Shown: positions 35,472 through 44,425, counted from the stretch's first letter. The stretch: DNA of 64,000 bases from Thalassospira sp. (GCF_030690045.1 NZ_JAUYHK010000014.1:124001-188000), one strand, 5' to 3'. Notes: generated by a model from the letters alone, not told the origin. Translations and numbers: made by a program.

Positions 35472-37418
35472 TTATTTATTTAGCAACCGGTCCCGCACCA
35501 TCGCTATATGTTGCTGGCCGTTGGCGTCGTTTTGCCATGACTGAACTTTCACATCCCCGTTTCTGAATTCCTCAAAGAATTCACGTCCCTGTAGCTTTTC
35601 AATGACTTCGCTGAATGTCGGTCGCGGTGTAAACCAATCCTTGTGACGATGCTGAAGACGTTCAATATCGCGTTCCAGATCCGACATTTCCTCGATCACG
35701 ATATCACGATCGGCTTGCGCCCGACGGGCGTAATGTGGACGACGTGGCGTCATCAAAATCAGGACAGAACGTTCGAAATGGCGATCAACCCGCTGCGAGA
35801 ACAACAGATTAAGGATCGGTATATCCATCAAACCCGGTACGCCATCTGCCGATTTGGATGTCTCGCGTTCACTCAAGCCGCCCAGCACCAGGGTCTCGCC
35901 GAACTTCATGGTGACGGTCGAATTGACATTGGTCTTGGTGGTGTCGAGGCGGAATTCAAACACAACCGAATTGGACGGATCGGTCAGGAAGGTGCGTTCT
36001 GCGACGACATGCAACCGTATCATATCATCGGGCAATATTTCCGGCGTCACCGCAAGCTTGACACCAACCTCCTTTTGCACCGAGACGCTGTCGCCATTTC
36101 CGCCTGAAACAGCGGCGGCAAGGATTTCCGTGCCCGAGAAAAATTCCGACGTTTGTCCCGCCTGCGCCACCAAACTTGGCTTGGCCAAAACCTGATTGTT
36201 CGCATCAGCGGAATTGGCAATGTTCAACGAATATGTCACGGCGGGAATACTGATTGCGCGGGTGATGGTCTGGGTGCTTTCTTCAAGGCCGGTATTTAAA
36301 TAATCCTTGGTTCGCGTCGATTCGTACCCAAACCCCGCCGTCCCGGTCAGTGGATCACCAAACTGCAACTGCAATCCGTTCAACAGATTGATACCTCGCG
36401 AATTGCGAACATCTTCCTGCGTGCCGATCAAGACAACATCGACCACCACCATACTTGAATCAGCAAAACCTTGCTGCATCGGATCACCTTGCGGGCCGGG
36501 CCCGCCATATGCATCCTGCGGCTGAGAGCCATAAGGATCAGGGGCAGCACCATAGGGATCACTGGACCCGTATGGGTCACTGGACCCGTATGGATTATTG
36601 CCGGGGCCATATGGATCATTTCCATACTGTGCCATCATAACCTTGGCATCGCTGTCATAAAACGACTGCCACCCCTGAACCCGGCGTTCCAGATATTTGA
36701 TGTTTTCCGGCCCCAGAACGGCCTTGCGATACGCTGACACAAATGACGATGCCCCCGCGCGATCATCCATCGCCGCCAGGGACAACGCCACCGCTTTCAG
36801 GACTTCGGGCTGTTCCTTTGCTTCGGGTGCCACAGCCAACAACTGCTTTAGCGCCGCTTCCGCCGTTTCGGGATCACGCGCATAATATGAGGCCGAAGCC
36901 AGACTATACAGCACCGCCGGGTCGTCACCACGGTGAAGGGCGACGGCCGCGAAATAGCCCTGCGCCAGGCCATAGCGCCGCTGGTCCATATACAAAAGGC
37001 CCAACTGGTAACTGGCCGACAAGTTGCCCGGATCGAATTTAAGCGCCTGCTTGTACCCTTGCTCCGCCAGTTCAAACTTGCTGGCATCGCCCTGCACCCC
37101 CATCAAGTGGTAGGTTAATCCATTGAGAAACTGCAAATCCGGATTGGTGATATCAAGTTTCAAAGCCAGATTGATCAAGCGTGATGCTTCATCCATGTTC
37201 TGGGCTTCCAAAGCGTCAATACTTTCGCGCACCAGGACCTGAACGGCATCATCTTGGGCGATGGAATGTTTGAAAGCCGGTTGTTGCACACCCTCGCGCT
37301 CCACGGACAGCACGCCGCTGGCGTTCAGCGAACCATCAGACATCAAACCGGCTGTCTGACAACCGGCAACCAGCAATGTCGATAAAATCAATGCCCCCCT
37401 AAAAGACGCTTTAAGCAT
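35472..37418 (-). CDS. TPR-secretin fusion lipoprotein
   Basis: About 648 residues from ATG 37418. A lipoprotein signal (LILSTLLVAGC, Cys20) is followed by tetratricopeptide-like helices (about 60-245; NLSASYQLGLLYMDQRRYGLAQGYFAAVA), a low-complexity NPYG/DPYG stretch (about 265-300) and a secretin C-domain (about 325-565) with the hallmark VPGLMDIPILNLLFSQR and the final SVLILMTPR. The usual N0/N1 domains are replaced by TPRs. Such a protein should form an outer-membrane channel by itself through lipidation. No ATPase, pseudopilin or inner-membrane platform gene is in the window. An ATG at 37469 is in frame upstream but would displace the signal peptide. Confidence 0.85.
   Translation of the reverse strand: MLKASFRGALILSTLLVAGCQTAGLMSDGSLNASGVLSVEREGVQQPAFKHSIAQDDAVQVLVRESIDALEAQNMDEASRLINLALKLDITNPDLQFLNGLTYHLMGVQGDASKFELAEQGYKQALKFDPGNLSASYQLGLLYMDQRRYGLAQGYFAAVALHRGDDPAVLYSLASASYYARDPETAEAALKQLLAVAPEAKEQPEVLKAVALSLAAMDDRAGASSFVSAYRKAVLGPENIKYLERRVQGWQSFYDSDAKVMMAQYGNDPYGPGNNPYGSSDPYGSSDPYGAAPDPYGSQPQDAYGGPGPQGDPMQQGFADSSMVVVDVVLIGTQEDVRNSRGINLLNGLQLQFGDPLTGTAGFGYESTRTKDYLNTGLEESTQTITRAISIPAVTYSLNIANSADANNQVLAKPSLVAQAGQTSEFFSGTEILAAAVSGGNGDSVSVQKEVGVKLAVTPEILPDDMIRLHVVAERTFLTDPSNSVVFEFRLDTTKTNVNSTVTMKFGETLVLGGLSERETSKSADGVPGLMDIPILNLLFSQRVDRHFERSVLILMTPRRPHYARRAQADRDIVIEEMSDLERDIERLQHRHKDWFTPRPTFSEVIEKLQGREFFEEFRNGDVKVQSWQNDANGQQHIAMVRDRLLNK
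36559..36594 (-). repeat. Two 18-bp direct repeats encoding DPYGSS
   Basis: The unit (A/G)TCACTGGACCCGTATGG occurs at 36559-36576 and 36577-36594 and encodes part of the NPYG/DPYG-rich linker of the secretin lipoprotein. Short tandem repeats like this can change copy number. Confidence 0.75.
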
Positions 37419-37541
37419 AGGTTCGCGCTTAAATTGTTTACGTATCTGGACCAAACGCCACTTCCCCACAAAATATCAGCCACCTTCTCGCTAAAAAACA
37501 GGGCGCCCCCGGCACCGACAGTCTTTGGCAATTCGGTCTTT

Positions 37542-37574
37542 GGCAATCCGGGCTGCAAAACCGCCCGGATTGCC
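37542..37574. promoter_or_regulatory. 12-bp perfect palindrome upstream of the secretin gene
   Basis: GGCAATCCGGGC at 37542-37553 is exactly inverted at 37563-37574 (9-bp loop), about 124-156 bp upstream of the secretin ATG and downstream of the preceding gene's terminator. It lacks a T-tract, so an operator is more likely than a terminator. Confidence 0.5.
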
Positions 37575-37601
37575 CACGCCATCAAAAATTGAAAACAGAA
37601 C

Positions 37602-37633
37602 GAAAAGGGCTGAAATTGCCTCAGCCCTTTTCC
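37602..37633 (-). terminator. Terminator after the Cys-rich tectonin gene
   Basis: AAAAGGGCTGA pairs with TCAGCCCTTTT over a 7-nt loop, directly after the stop of the gene at 37635. In minus orientation it ends TTTTCGTT. It separates that gene from the secretin-tectonin pair, so the cluster has at least two transcription units or a read-through site. Confidence 0.8.
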
Positions 37634-37634
37634 C

Positions 37635-40145
37635 TTAGTTCATCTGGTAAATTTCATTCTTCTTGGTCAGCCGCCAGACCTGCCCGCCGCCCGCACCGAT
37701 GGTGCTAGAATCCGTGTCTTGGGCAATCGGATCCCAATCGCGTTTCGTGGCATTAAACAGGTAAGTTTTGCCATCCGTGCCAACGATTAACGCCGCGCCC
37801 GGGATATCGACCGCAATATCGACGGCAGAACCCGGAAGCTTTTCCCACTTCTTGTTGTTGTCATGGACATAGATATGGCCTTGGTCGTTCACGACCCATG
37901 GCCGACCATTCTGATCAATGTCGATCCGTTTTGCCGTTCCCGGAAGCTTTTGCCAACGGTTCCCATCCCGGACATGGATGGTGCCGTCAACGGCGGTAAT
38001 CCAAACCCCGTTGGCACTGGCGCCAATATCTTGTGCCGCTGGGCCGGGGATTTGCCGCCATTTTGATCCTGATTGGGCAAATATCAGGCCCGCGTCGTTG
38101 ACGACCCATGCGTCTTTATCTGAAACAGCGACACGGATTGCCGCACCGGCCATTTTGATCCATCTTTTTGCCGTCTTGGCGCGCTTGAAGATTTCATATC
38201 CACCGCCAGCTTTGCTTACACCGATGACATAGGTGGTTCCATCCGTGCCGATCGCAACATCGGTGGCGTCCCCCGGGATCAAGTCCCATTTTGTTGCACG
38301 ACCAGCAGCGCCGGCTGTACCGGTCGATTCAATCTGGGTGAGTTCGATTGTTTGTTGGGTCGGTTCACCGATATCAACACGGTCGCCTTCCACGGTCATG
38401 TTGATAACCGGACCGTATGATTTTTCAGTCCCCATCAATTTTGCCCAAGTCTGTACTTGCGGCTTGATCGACTCCTGGGTCATAAGCCCCCAGTTCATCA
38501 ACACCTCGGTCCGCCCGTTATCGGTCAATAGAAGGCGGGCTAAGTTTACGGGCTTTTTCGAGTTCGCCAGGGCGTCAGTGATAATGGACTCTTGTTTGAT
38601 CTGATCCAGGGCAATATCGGTTCCGATGCTGGCGACAATCGAGCTTGCGGTCAAAATAATCATTGTCGGCGCCATAAAGGCCATAGAGGTGGTGCCAATA
38701 CTAGTCGTCGTTACTGTTATTCTCATTGTTTCTTTCATACCTTGCACCAGGTGGGGAAAAATTGCTTGGCCAACCGTTCCCACCGCTTTGGCGACGGACG
38801 TTGATACAAGCGTTGCGGCCCCAAGCCCTACATATGCAACGACAACTGCAGCACCAGGTGCAAGCAACATGATATCGCCTACCTGGTCTTCCATTTGTGG
38901 CGGACGAACACCAATATCATTGGGATTCAAGCCGGTTGACATACCCGGACGCGCTACCTTCAAGCCGCGTTCCCAGCTTTGCCAGACGCTTTGCATTTCT
39001 TTCGCGACCAAAAGCCGGGACTGCTGAACGTATACAGCCAAATAATTCAATAAATCGCGTTCAGCTTTGGTCTTTGCCCCTCTTTTGATCACGTTGAAAA
39101 CATGCATATAAACGGCCGCCTTTAGGATCGCCGATTCCTCGGGTTCCGTCAGGATTAGGTTCCAAGCTTCGGTTTTTAGCTCGTCTGTTTTGGTTTTATT
39201 GAGTCCGGCTGCTGCGATGTAATTGCTGATGCTTTCATCGATCAGCGTACGGTCCTTAATTACCTCGGCAACGATCTCATGGGCGCCAGGCAGACCGAAC
39301 AACCCATTGGGTGTGCGTCTTGCGGGTTCCCAACGCATGGTAAGGTATTCACAAGCCTGACTGGTCTTAACGCCATAAACCGACCGGACCGAATTCACCG
39401 GACATGACCAGCAGGTCCCCCCGTCGATGAAGTCGAAATGTTCGCCAGCTTTACAGGTCAGCGCGGTTATTTTTTCTGCAGCCACGAGACTTTCATTGCG
39501 GAAACAGGCATTGTGTGCGCTGACCGCAGCCGCCGTACGGCGATATCCGTCAGGGCAGGTATAACAACTGCCATTCAAATCCGGGAACGAACCTTCTGGG
39601 CAAACCCGATCAATGAATTCGGCCCGACGTGCTGGTTCAAAGATTTTACCGCAAGCATCCCATTCATTCACGGCCGACAAGGTACGGTCAAATCCGGCTG
39701 GGCATGACCAACATTCACCGCCATTACGAAGATCTTTGAACGAGCCAGACGGGCAGGATTTGTGTGCGCCGACCCGGGTTGCGCGTTTATATTCTGCTGA
39801 AATCTGCTTTGAACATGCCTTCGGCGTGTCCACCGCAAAACCGGTTCGGTTGTAACCGCTTGGACATGAGAAACAGGACCAGGTGCCGATATCGAAGAAG
39901 GATCCCCGTGGGCACTCACCAACGGCCTTGCCTGTTTTGGTTGCCGATGCAAAGCCGCAAGCCCCCAAAAGGGTGTTTGTGCGCAAATCCATTGCGCCAC
40001 AAATGGCATAGCCCGCTTCTGTGAAGGCAGCTTGCGTCTGCTGAGCTGCTGCATCCGATGCGCCAGAAAAGACGCCGATGGTCAGCAAAATCAGCACAAG
40101 CAAAGCCCGCCGAGTTGCGTTCACAGACTTAAAACAGGTTCTCAT
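37635..40145 (-). CDS. Secreted Cys-rich repeat/tectonin protein
   Basis: 836 residues, unlike any family I recognise as a whole. A signal peptide (ALLVLILLTIGVFSGASDAAA) is followed by four repeats of about 51 residues, each with four Cys: 78/91/94/111, 131/145/148/165, 182/194/197/214 and 231/245/248/265, pattern CP-x-GSF-x-D ... C-x-x-CP-x-G. A helical middle region has two hydrophobic stretches (about 426-455 and 485-510), then a tectonin propeller (about 618-836; KWDLIPGDATDVAIG, RWQKLPGTAKRIDID). AGGAAT precedes the ATG. The Cys set resembles extracellular disulfide-bonded modules. It may insert in or span a membrane. Confidence 0.75.
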   Translation of the reverse strand: MRTCFKSVNATRRALLVLILLTIGVFSGASDAAAQQTQAAFTEAGYAICGAMDLRTNTLLGACGFASATKTGKAVGECPRGSFFDIGTWSCFSCPSGYNRTGFAVDTPKACSKQISAEYKRATRVGAHKSCPSGSFKDLRNGGECWSCPAGFDRTLSAVNEWDACGKIFEPARRAEFIDRVCPEGSFPDLNGSCYTCPDGYRRTAAAVSAHNACFRNESLVAAEKITALTCKAGEHFDFIDGGTCWSCPVNSVRSVYGVKTSQACEYLTMRWEPARRTPNGLFGLPGAHEIVAEVIKDRTLIDESISNYIAAAGLNKTKTDELKTEAWNLILTEPEESAILKAAVYMHVFNVIKRGAKTKAERDLLNYLAVYVQQSRLLVAKEMQSVWQSWERGLKVARPGMSTGLNPNDIGVRPPQMEDQVGDIMLLAPGAAVVVAYVGLGAATLVSTSVAKAVGTVGQAIFPHLVQGMKETMRITVTTTSIGTTSMAFMAPTMIILTASSIVASIGTDIALDQIKQESIITDALANSKKPVNLARLLLTDNGRTEVLMNWGLMTQESIKPQVQTWAKLMGTEKSYGPVINMTVEGDRVDIGEPTQQTIELTQIESTGTAGAAGRATKWDLIPGDATDVAIGTDGTTYVIGVSKAGGGYEIFKRAKTAKRWIKMAGAAIRVAVSDKDAWVVNDAGLIFAQSGSKWRQIPGPAAQDIGASANGVWITAVDGTIHVRDGNRWQKLPGTAKRIDIDQNGRPWVVNDQGHIYVHDNNKKWEKLPGSAVDIAVDIPGAALIVGTDGKTYLFNATKRDWDPIAQDTDSSTIGAGGGQVWRLTKKNEIYQMN

Positions 40146-40563
40146 GGGTTATTCCTCAACCAATCAACACGTGTTGCGCCTTGCCTGCGGGAAAGCAGAC
40201 AAGACTAACGGCGCAAAGACCATGAGATGTGCCCATGGACTGCGTGGGGGATGAGAAAAATCATGGAAATGCGAAATGCTTCCCTAACGCGAAACGACCG
40301 CGACACATCAAGTCTTGTTACAGAACAAGGCCAACGCGGTGATGACCGCCAGATGGAAAAGCCCCTTTGATGTCGGGACTTTTCGTTAAGCAAAATCGCG
40401 CCCCACACTCGGTCAAATCTGCAAAACAAGATAAGATGGCCCAATCCCCGCACAGAGAATTGAGCAGGAGCTTTGAGAAGGGAACACGTAATGATAAGCA
40501 GCCATACGTTTATGACGCATTTGGGATATTGCTGTCGTTTTTCGGATATTGAGGGCCAAGACT
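40146..40563. other. 418-bp non-coding leader with a CTTGTT palindrome
   Basis: No supported gene. The palindrome CTTGTT-ACAG-AACAAG at 40314-40329 is 169-184 bp upstream of the Cys-rich tectonin gene and is a candidate operator. This region should hold the promoter of that gene. Short open frames on both strands lack ribosome sites and are not called. Confidence 0.5.
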
Positions 40564-41544
40564 CTATGCGTTTTTACGTACAGTCTCGGAGGGAAGTTCG
40601 CCGAACTCCCGACAATAATCCTGGGCAAAACGGCTCATATGCGTGAAGCCCCATTGTTTCGCGACATCAGAGATCGCATCCCCGTCCAACTCTGCCAGCA
40701 AGATTGCCCGGATGCGTTTCAATCGGACAATGCGCAAATAGGCCATCGGCGTTATACCATACGCATCCATGAATCCTCTTTGCATGCCGCGATAGCCACA
40801 TCCGGCCACTGCTGCGATATCGGCAAGTCCTATTTTCTTGTCAGAATGGGCGTGGATATAATCACGCGCACGTTTAATGTAATAGGGAACAACCTTTGTG
40901 ACGTCATGGCCATTCATGATGTCCTGATAGCTGTTGGGCAACAGGCTCAGGCACTGCGTTAACAGGATATCTTCCATCTGCGCTGTGACGATTGGATTGT
41001 GTAATTCACGCAAGGGACCATCAAGTGCTTCGGCGACATAGTGAACGGTATTGCGGAAAACAGTCCAACCAAGCGCACTGGAATCAATCGCGGGATCGAA
41101 ACTTAATCCCATCAAATCGACGTCTTCGCCAACCAGAGAACGCGCATGGTTTTTCAATTTATCCTTGGATAAACGAAGGACGAATGCGCCGAAGTTATCT
41201 TCCGTGGCGCTGACCGGGGCAGCCAAGTCACGCATGAACCCCTGACCGGTTGAGAATGTCAGATCTTTTCCACAATGTTGGGCTACCCCCGAACCACTGG
41301 TAAGCATATATAACAGCAGCCCGTCCGGATCCTGTTCAGAAGAGGTCACACTGAGTCTGGTTGCATCGAGAGTCACATGCATGAGGCTGATGTCACCAGA
41401 CTCCACCGCGGCAACACGGACATTCAATTCCGCATTCGGCCCCTTAATATCAAAGTCATGACGGGAGGCTAAATTCTTAATGGACTCTCGAACCTGATCC
41501 AAATCGGTCGAAGATAAAATCGTATGGTTTTGTAAATAGGTCAT
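40564..41544 (-). CDS. AraC-family transcriptional regulator
   Basis: About 326 residues. An N-terminal sensor domain of the AraC_binding_2 type (about 30-210; LLLYMLTSGSGVAQHCGKD) precedes a C-terminal double HTH (IGLADIAAVAGCGYRGMQRGFMDAYGITPMAYLRIVRLKRIR and AISDVAKQWGFTHMSRFAQDY). The ATG at 41544 has GGGGG 5 nt upstream; a TTG at 41556 is in frame. It lies just upstream of the Cys-rich/tectonin/secretin genes on the same strand, and the intervening 418 bp contains a palindrome, so regulation of that cluster is plausible but unproven. Confidence 0.9.
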   Translation of the reverse strand: MTYLQNHTILSSTDLDQVRESIKNLASRHDFDIKGPNAELNVRVAAVESGDISLMHVTLDATRLSVTSSEQDPDGLLLYMLTSGSGVAQHCGKDLTFSTGQGFMRDLAAPVSATEDNFGAFVLRLSKDKLKNHARSLVGEDVDLMGLSFDPAIDSSALGWTVFRNTVHYVAEALDGPLRELHNPIVTAQMEDILLTQCLSLLPNSYQDIMNGHDVTKVVPYYIKRARDYIHAHSDKKIGLADIAAVAGCGYRGMQRGFMDAYGITPMAYLRIVRLKRIRAILLAELDGDAISDVAKQWGFTHMSRFAQDYCREFGELPSETVRKNA

Positions 41545-41919
41545 TGCCGCCCCCAACGTCTATCCCCCCGAATAATGCGCTGTTCCCTATGTCAAAAAGC
41601 AATGAAGACGTTCTTATAATATCTACAAAGAGAGCGGTAATCTATTCAAGATTGACGTTGGGGCAAGGCAAAGGGCAAAGGCGCGAACGATAATGTCGTG
41701 ACGGCACTTCAATCGGAGGCTCTTTTTATCAAGCAAGGCTCTGAAATCACTGGCCCCTGATGTCGGTAACGAAATTCAGGGCGGCACAATAGACCTGTTC
41801 TATGGTTGGTCTAAAGACCAACGCCGCAATGCGAAAAGCCCCCGCTGATATGGATCAGCAGGGGCTTTCCTGATGGGTAAAACGGCCCGTTTATATCACG
41901 GGGAAGATCAGCAAGCTGA
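41545..41919. other. 375-bp gap between AraC regulator and icd
   Basis: Nothing recognisable besides the terminator at 41833-41867 and the palindrome TTGGTCT-AA-AGACCAA at about 41804-41819. A 50-codon open frame through 41700-41845 lacks a start and is not called. Confidence 0.5.
41833..41867 (-). terminator. icd terminator
   Basis: AAAGCCCC-CGCTGAT pairs with ATCAGC-GGGGCTTT over ATGG, with flanking A- and T-rich ends, 53 bp past the icd stop in minus orientation. Confidence 0.8.
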
Positions 41920-43134
41920 TCACACCATGGCCGATTTCAGGCCTTCGTCCAGTTTGTCAAGGAACTGGGTGGTGGTCAGCCATTTCTGGTTCGGACCGAT
42001 CAGCAATGCCAGATCCTTGGTCATGAAACCGGCTTCGACCGTATCGACACAGACCTTTTCCAGCGTTTCGGCAAATTTCACCACATCCGGGGTGTTGTCG
42101 AACTGGCCGCGATATTTCAGGCCCTGCGTCCAGGCAAAGATCGACGCAATCGGGTTGGTCGAGGTTTCCTTGCCCTGCTGGTGCTGGCGATAATGGCGGG
42201 TGACGGTGCCGTGGGCCGCTTCGGCTTCGACCGTCTGTCCGTCCGGCGTCATCAGAACCGAGGTCATCAGGCCAAGCGAGCCAAAACCCTGTGCGACGGT
42301 GTCGGACTGAACGTCGCCGTCATAGTTTTTGCAGGCCCAGACAAAACCGCCATTCCATTTCATGGCGCAGGCAACCATATCGTCGATCAGACGATGTTCA
42401 TAGGTGATGCCCGCCGCCTTGAACTTGTCGGCAAATTCTTCCTGATAAACCTGTTCAAACAGATCCTTGAAACGCCCGTCATAGGCTTTCAGGATGGTGT
42501 TCTTGGTCGAAAGATAAACCGGCCAGCCAAGGGTCAGGCCATAATTCATGCAGGCGCGGGCAAAACCGATGATGCTGTCATCAAGGTTATACATCGACAT
42601 CGCCACACCGGAAGACGGGAAATCGAACACTTCATGTTCAATGGGCTCCCCGCCGTCGGCAGGCTGAAACTTGATCGTCAGTTTACCGGCACCCGGTACC
42701 TTGAAATCGGTGGCGCGATACTGGTCGCCAAAGGCATGACGGCCGATCACAATCGGCTGGGTCCAACCCGGCACCAGACGCGGCACGTTGGAACAAATGA
42801 TCGGCTGGCGGAACACGGTGCCGCCGATGATGTTGCGGATCGTGCCGTTCGGCGATTTCCACATTTTCTTGAGATTGAATTCGGTTACGCGCTCTTCATC
42901 GGGGGTGATGGTCGCGCATTTGACGCCAACGCGATATTGCTTGATGGCATTGGCGGCATCAATCGTGATCTGGTCGTTGGTTTCGTCGCGTTTTTCAACG
43001 CTGAGATCGTAATATTTCAGGTCGATATCAAGATAGGGCAGAATCAGCTTGGTCTTGATGAAATCCCAGATGATCCGGGTCATTTCGTCGCCGTCAAGCT
43101 CGACAACCGGATTTGCCACTTTGATCTTGGTCAT
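41920..43134 (-). CDS. icd: NADP-dependent isocitrate dehydrogenase
   Basis: 404 residues of the homodimeric eukaryote/alphaproteobacterial type II family: oxidatively decarboxylates isocitrate to 2-oxoglutarate in the TCA cycle. Visible motifs are [14 protein letters not shown], the substrate region [19 protein letters not shown] with conserved Ser and Arg, [10 protein letters not shown] (metal-binding Asp) and the C-terminal NADP-binding [22 protein letters not shown] lies 7 nt before the ATG at 43134. The in-frame ATG at 43182 would add a non-conserved leader. Confidence 0.97.
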   Translation of the reverse strand: MTKIKVANPVVELDGDEMTRIIWDFIKTKLILPYLDIDLKYYDLSVEKRDETNDQITIDAANAIKQYRVGVKCATITPDEERVTEFNLKKMWKSPNGTIRNIIGGTVFRQPIICSNVPRLVPGWTQPIVIGRHAFGDQYRATDFKVPGAGKLTIKFQPADGGEPIEHEVFDFPSSGVAMSMYNLDDSIIGFARACMNYGLTLGWPVYLSTKNTILKAYDGRFKDLFEQVYQEEFADKFKAAGITYEHRLIDDMVACAMKWNGGFVWACKNYDGDVQSDTVAQGFGSLGLMTSVLMTPDGQTVEAEAAHGTVTRHYRQHQQGKETSTNPIASIFAWTQGLKYRGQFDNTPDVVKFAETLEKVCVDTVEAGFMTKDLALLIGPNQKWLTTTQFLDKLDEGLKSAMV

Positions 43135-43478
43135 AAAAATACTCCCTTTCTGGCCGCTGCCGGAAAACAGCGCGGCCGCCATTTGACGAATTGGTCAAAT
43201 TCCCATCCGGCGCGCGAGGGAGCGCCCTGGCCGCGTCGGGAGCCCGCAACATACAGGATGCGCGCCAAAAATCAAAGGGGGCACGCATGACAAAAAATCA
43301 GACTTTCGGACAGCGGATTTTTCCGTCATCCGCCCCCTGTCCGACCCGGCCTGGCGCACATGATGCCAAATGCGAACCGGACTGATTTCGATCAAGGACA
43401 CAGGCTGCGAAAAAGGCAATTCTTTGTGTGATATCGGTGCCATAATGACACGATACAAAACAATGGGGATACCGGACC

Positions 43479-43652
43479 ATGTCGATGTTTGACCATTTGG
43501 CTGTGTTGATGACCGTGATTTTTGCGGGTTTTCTTCTGATCGGGGTGGGCTTTACCAACCGTGACAAGAACTGGGGGATCGCCCTGATTGCCATTGGGGC
43601 GGCGACCATGATGGTGCCGGTCGCCTACAAGATTTTCATGACGTTCGGGTGA
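43479..43652 (+). CDS. Small two-helix membrane protein
   Basis: A 57-codon frame: MSMFDHLAVLMTVIFAGFLL, then IGVGFTNRDKNWGIALIAIG with a Gly/Ala-rich second helix, ending KIFMTFG. Two predicted helices (about 7-24 and 33-53) around a basic loop (NRDKNWG) give a hairpin membrane protein. The ribosome site is weak. It lies 16 bp before the 3' end of the convergent TetR-type gene. No family is assigned; the second ATG at 43485 is an alternative start. Confidence 0.6.
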   Translation: MSMFDHLAVLMTVIFAGFLLIGVGFTNRDKNWGIALIAIGAATMMVPVAYKIFMTFG

Positions 43653-43668
43653 ATTTGGTGACCGTTGG

Positions 43669-44331
43669 TCAATAATTTTTTGACGTGTCGTCGGCCTTGT
43701 GGGGATCAATCCCGTAACCGCGCAGGAACATATCGACTGCGGCAATCACATGGGCGTGCAAATCGCGGGCCTGTGGTTCCCAGTCGATATAGGTCATCTG
43801 CCGTAAATCGTAATCGGCTTTCAGCAAGCTTGCAAAAAAAACGGCGGCCTGTTTCGGGTCGCTTTTGGGGAAGTTTCCCTCGGTCATCTGGTGTTCAAAA
43901 TAGGATGTGATGATCTTGCGTCCGATCATCAGGCCGCTTTCATAAAAGACCTTCCCCATATGGGGAAAACGCGGCACTTCGGACAGATAGAGTCGCATAT
44001 AGCGGATTGTATCGGGCGAGGTCAGAAGCGTCATCAACGTTTCGCCAAAATGGATCAGGGCATCGCGCAACGGCATTTCTGACAGTTTCAGATCGGCCAT
44101 GACCGATGTCACCCGGCCGGTGCAATTTCGGATGACCGCCTCGAACAAACCATCCTTGTTGCCAAACAATTCATAAATCGTGCGGCGCGATCCGCCAGCC
44201 TCAGCCGTGATCATTTCAAGCGTCGTCCCGGCCAGACCGTGTTCGCAAAACAGTTCCCGGGCAACGTCGATCATCATTTCGCGACGTTTGCGTGTTCGGG
44301 CATCGGTGGCGGGTGGTTGCGTGTCGGACAA
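43669..44331 (-). CDS. TetR-family regulator of the adjacent efflux operon
   Basis: About 221 residues with a TetR HTH (MIDVARELFCEHGLAGTTLEMITAEAGGSRRTIYELFGNKDGLFEAV) and a helical ligand-binding domain resembling the AcrR/C-terminal TetR_C type (FGETLMTLLTSPDTIRYMRL). The start is uncertain: TTG at 44331 with GGAAAA upstream or ATG at 44277, both keeping the HTH. It is divergent from the EmrA/EmrB pair and two palindromic sites in between are the likely operators. The inducer is probably a toxic hydrophobic compound. Confidence 0.9.
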   Translation of the reverse strand: MSDTQPPATDARTRKRREMMIDVARELFCEHGLAGTTLEMITAEAGGSRRTIYELFGNKDGLFEAVIRNCTGRVTSVMADLKLSEMPLRDALIHFGETLMTLLTSPDTIRYMRLYLSEVPRFPHMGKVFYESGLMIGRKIITSYFEHQMTEGNFPKSDPKQAAVFFASLLKADYDLRQMTYIDWEPQARDLHAHVIAAVDMFLRGYGIDPHKADDTSKNY

Positions 44332-44351
44332 AAGATTTTCCAATTCCAAGC

Positions 44352-44406
44352 TTGACGGTTGGTACTGATTGGTACCATAAAGGAGCAAATGGTACTGATC
44401 AATACC
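44352..44406 (+). promoter_or_regulatory. Efflux promoter with two TetR-type operators
   Basis: Site 1 GGTACTGATTGGTACC (44361-44376) sits between a -35-like TTGACG (44352) and a -10-like CATAAA (44376); site 2 GGTACTGATCAATACC (44391-44406) lies 30 bp further, on the same face. Each has GGTA/TACC arms. Occupation would block RNA polymerase for the HlyD-MFS operon and probably for the regulator itself. Confidence 0.75.
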
Positions 44407-44425
44407 AAAAGGAAATTGAAAGACG

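Noticed and set aside
36540..36600. Short tandem repeats considered as CRISPR
   Set aside because: Two coding 18-bp repeats without spacers; in-frame NPYG/DPYG linker.
40367..40552. 61-codon frame in the cluster leader
   Set aside because: No ribosome site and no recognisable features.
41700..41845. 50-codon frame resembling a gene remnant before the icd terminator
   Set aside because: No start codon and no family match by eye; could be the 3' tip of a lost gene but evidence is too thin.
42181..43290. 369-codon open frame antisense to icd
   Set aside because: Spurious; icd on the other strand is certain.
43183..43478. Gene in the 296-bp gap upstream of icd
   Set aside because: Short frames lack starts with ribosome sites; probably icd promoter region.
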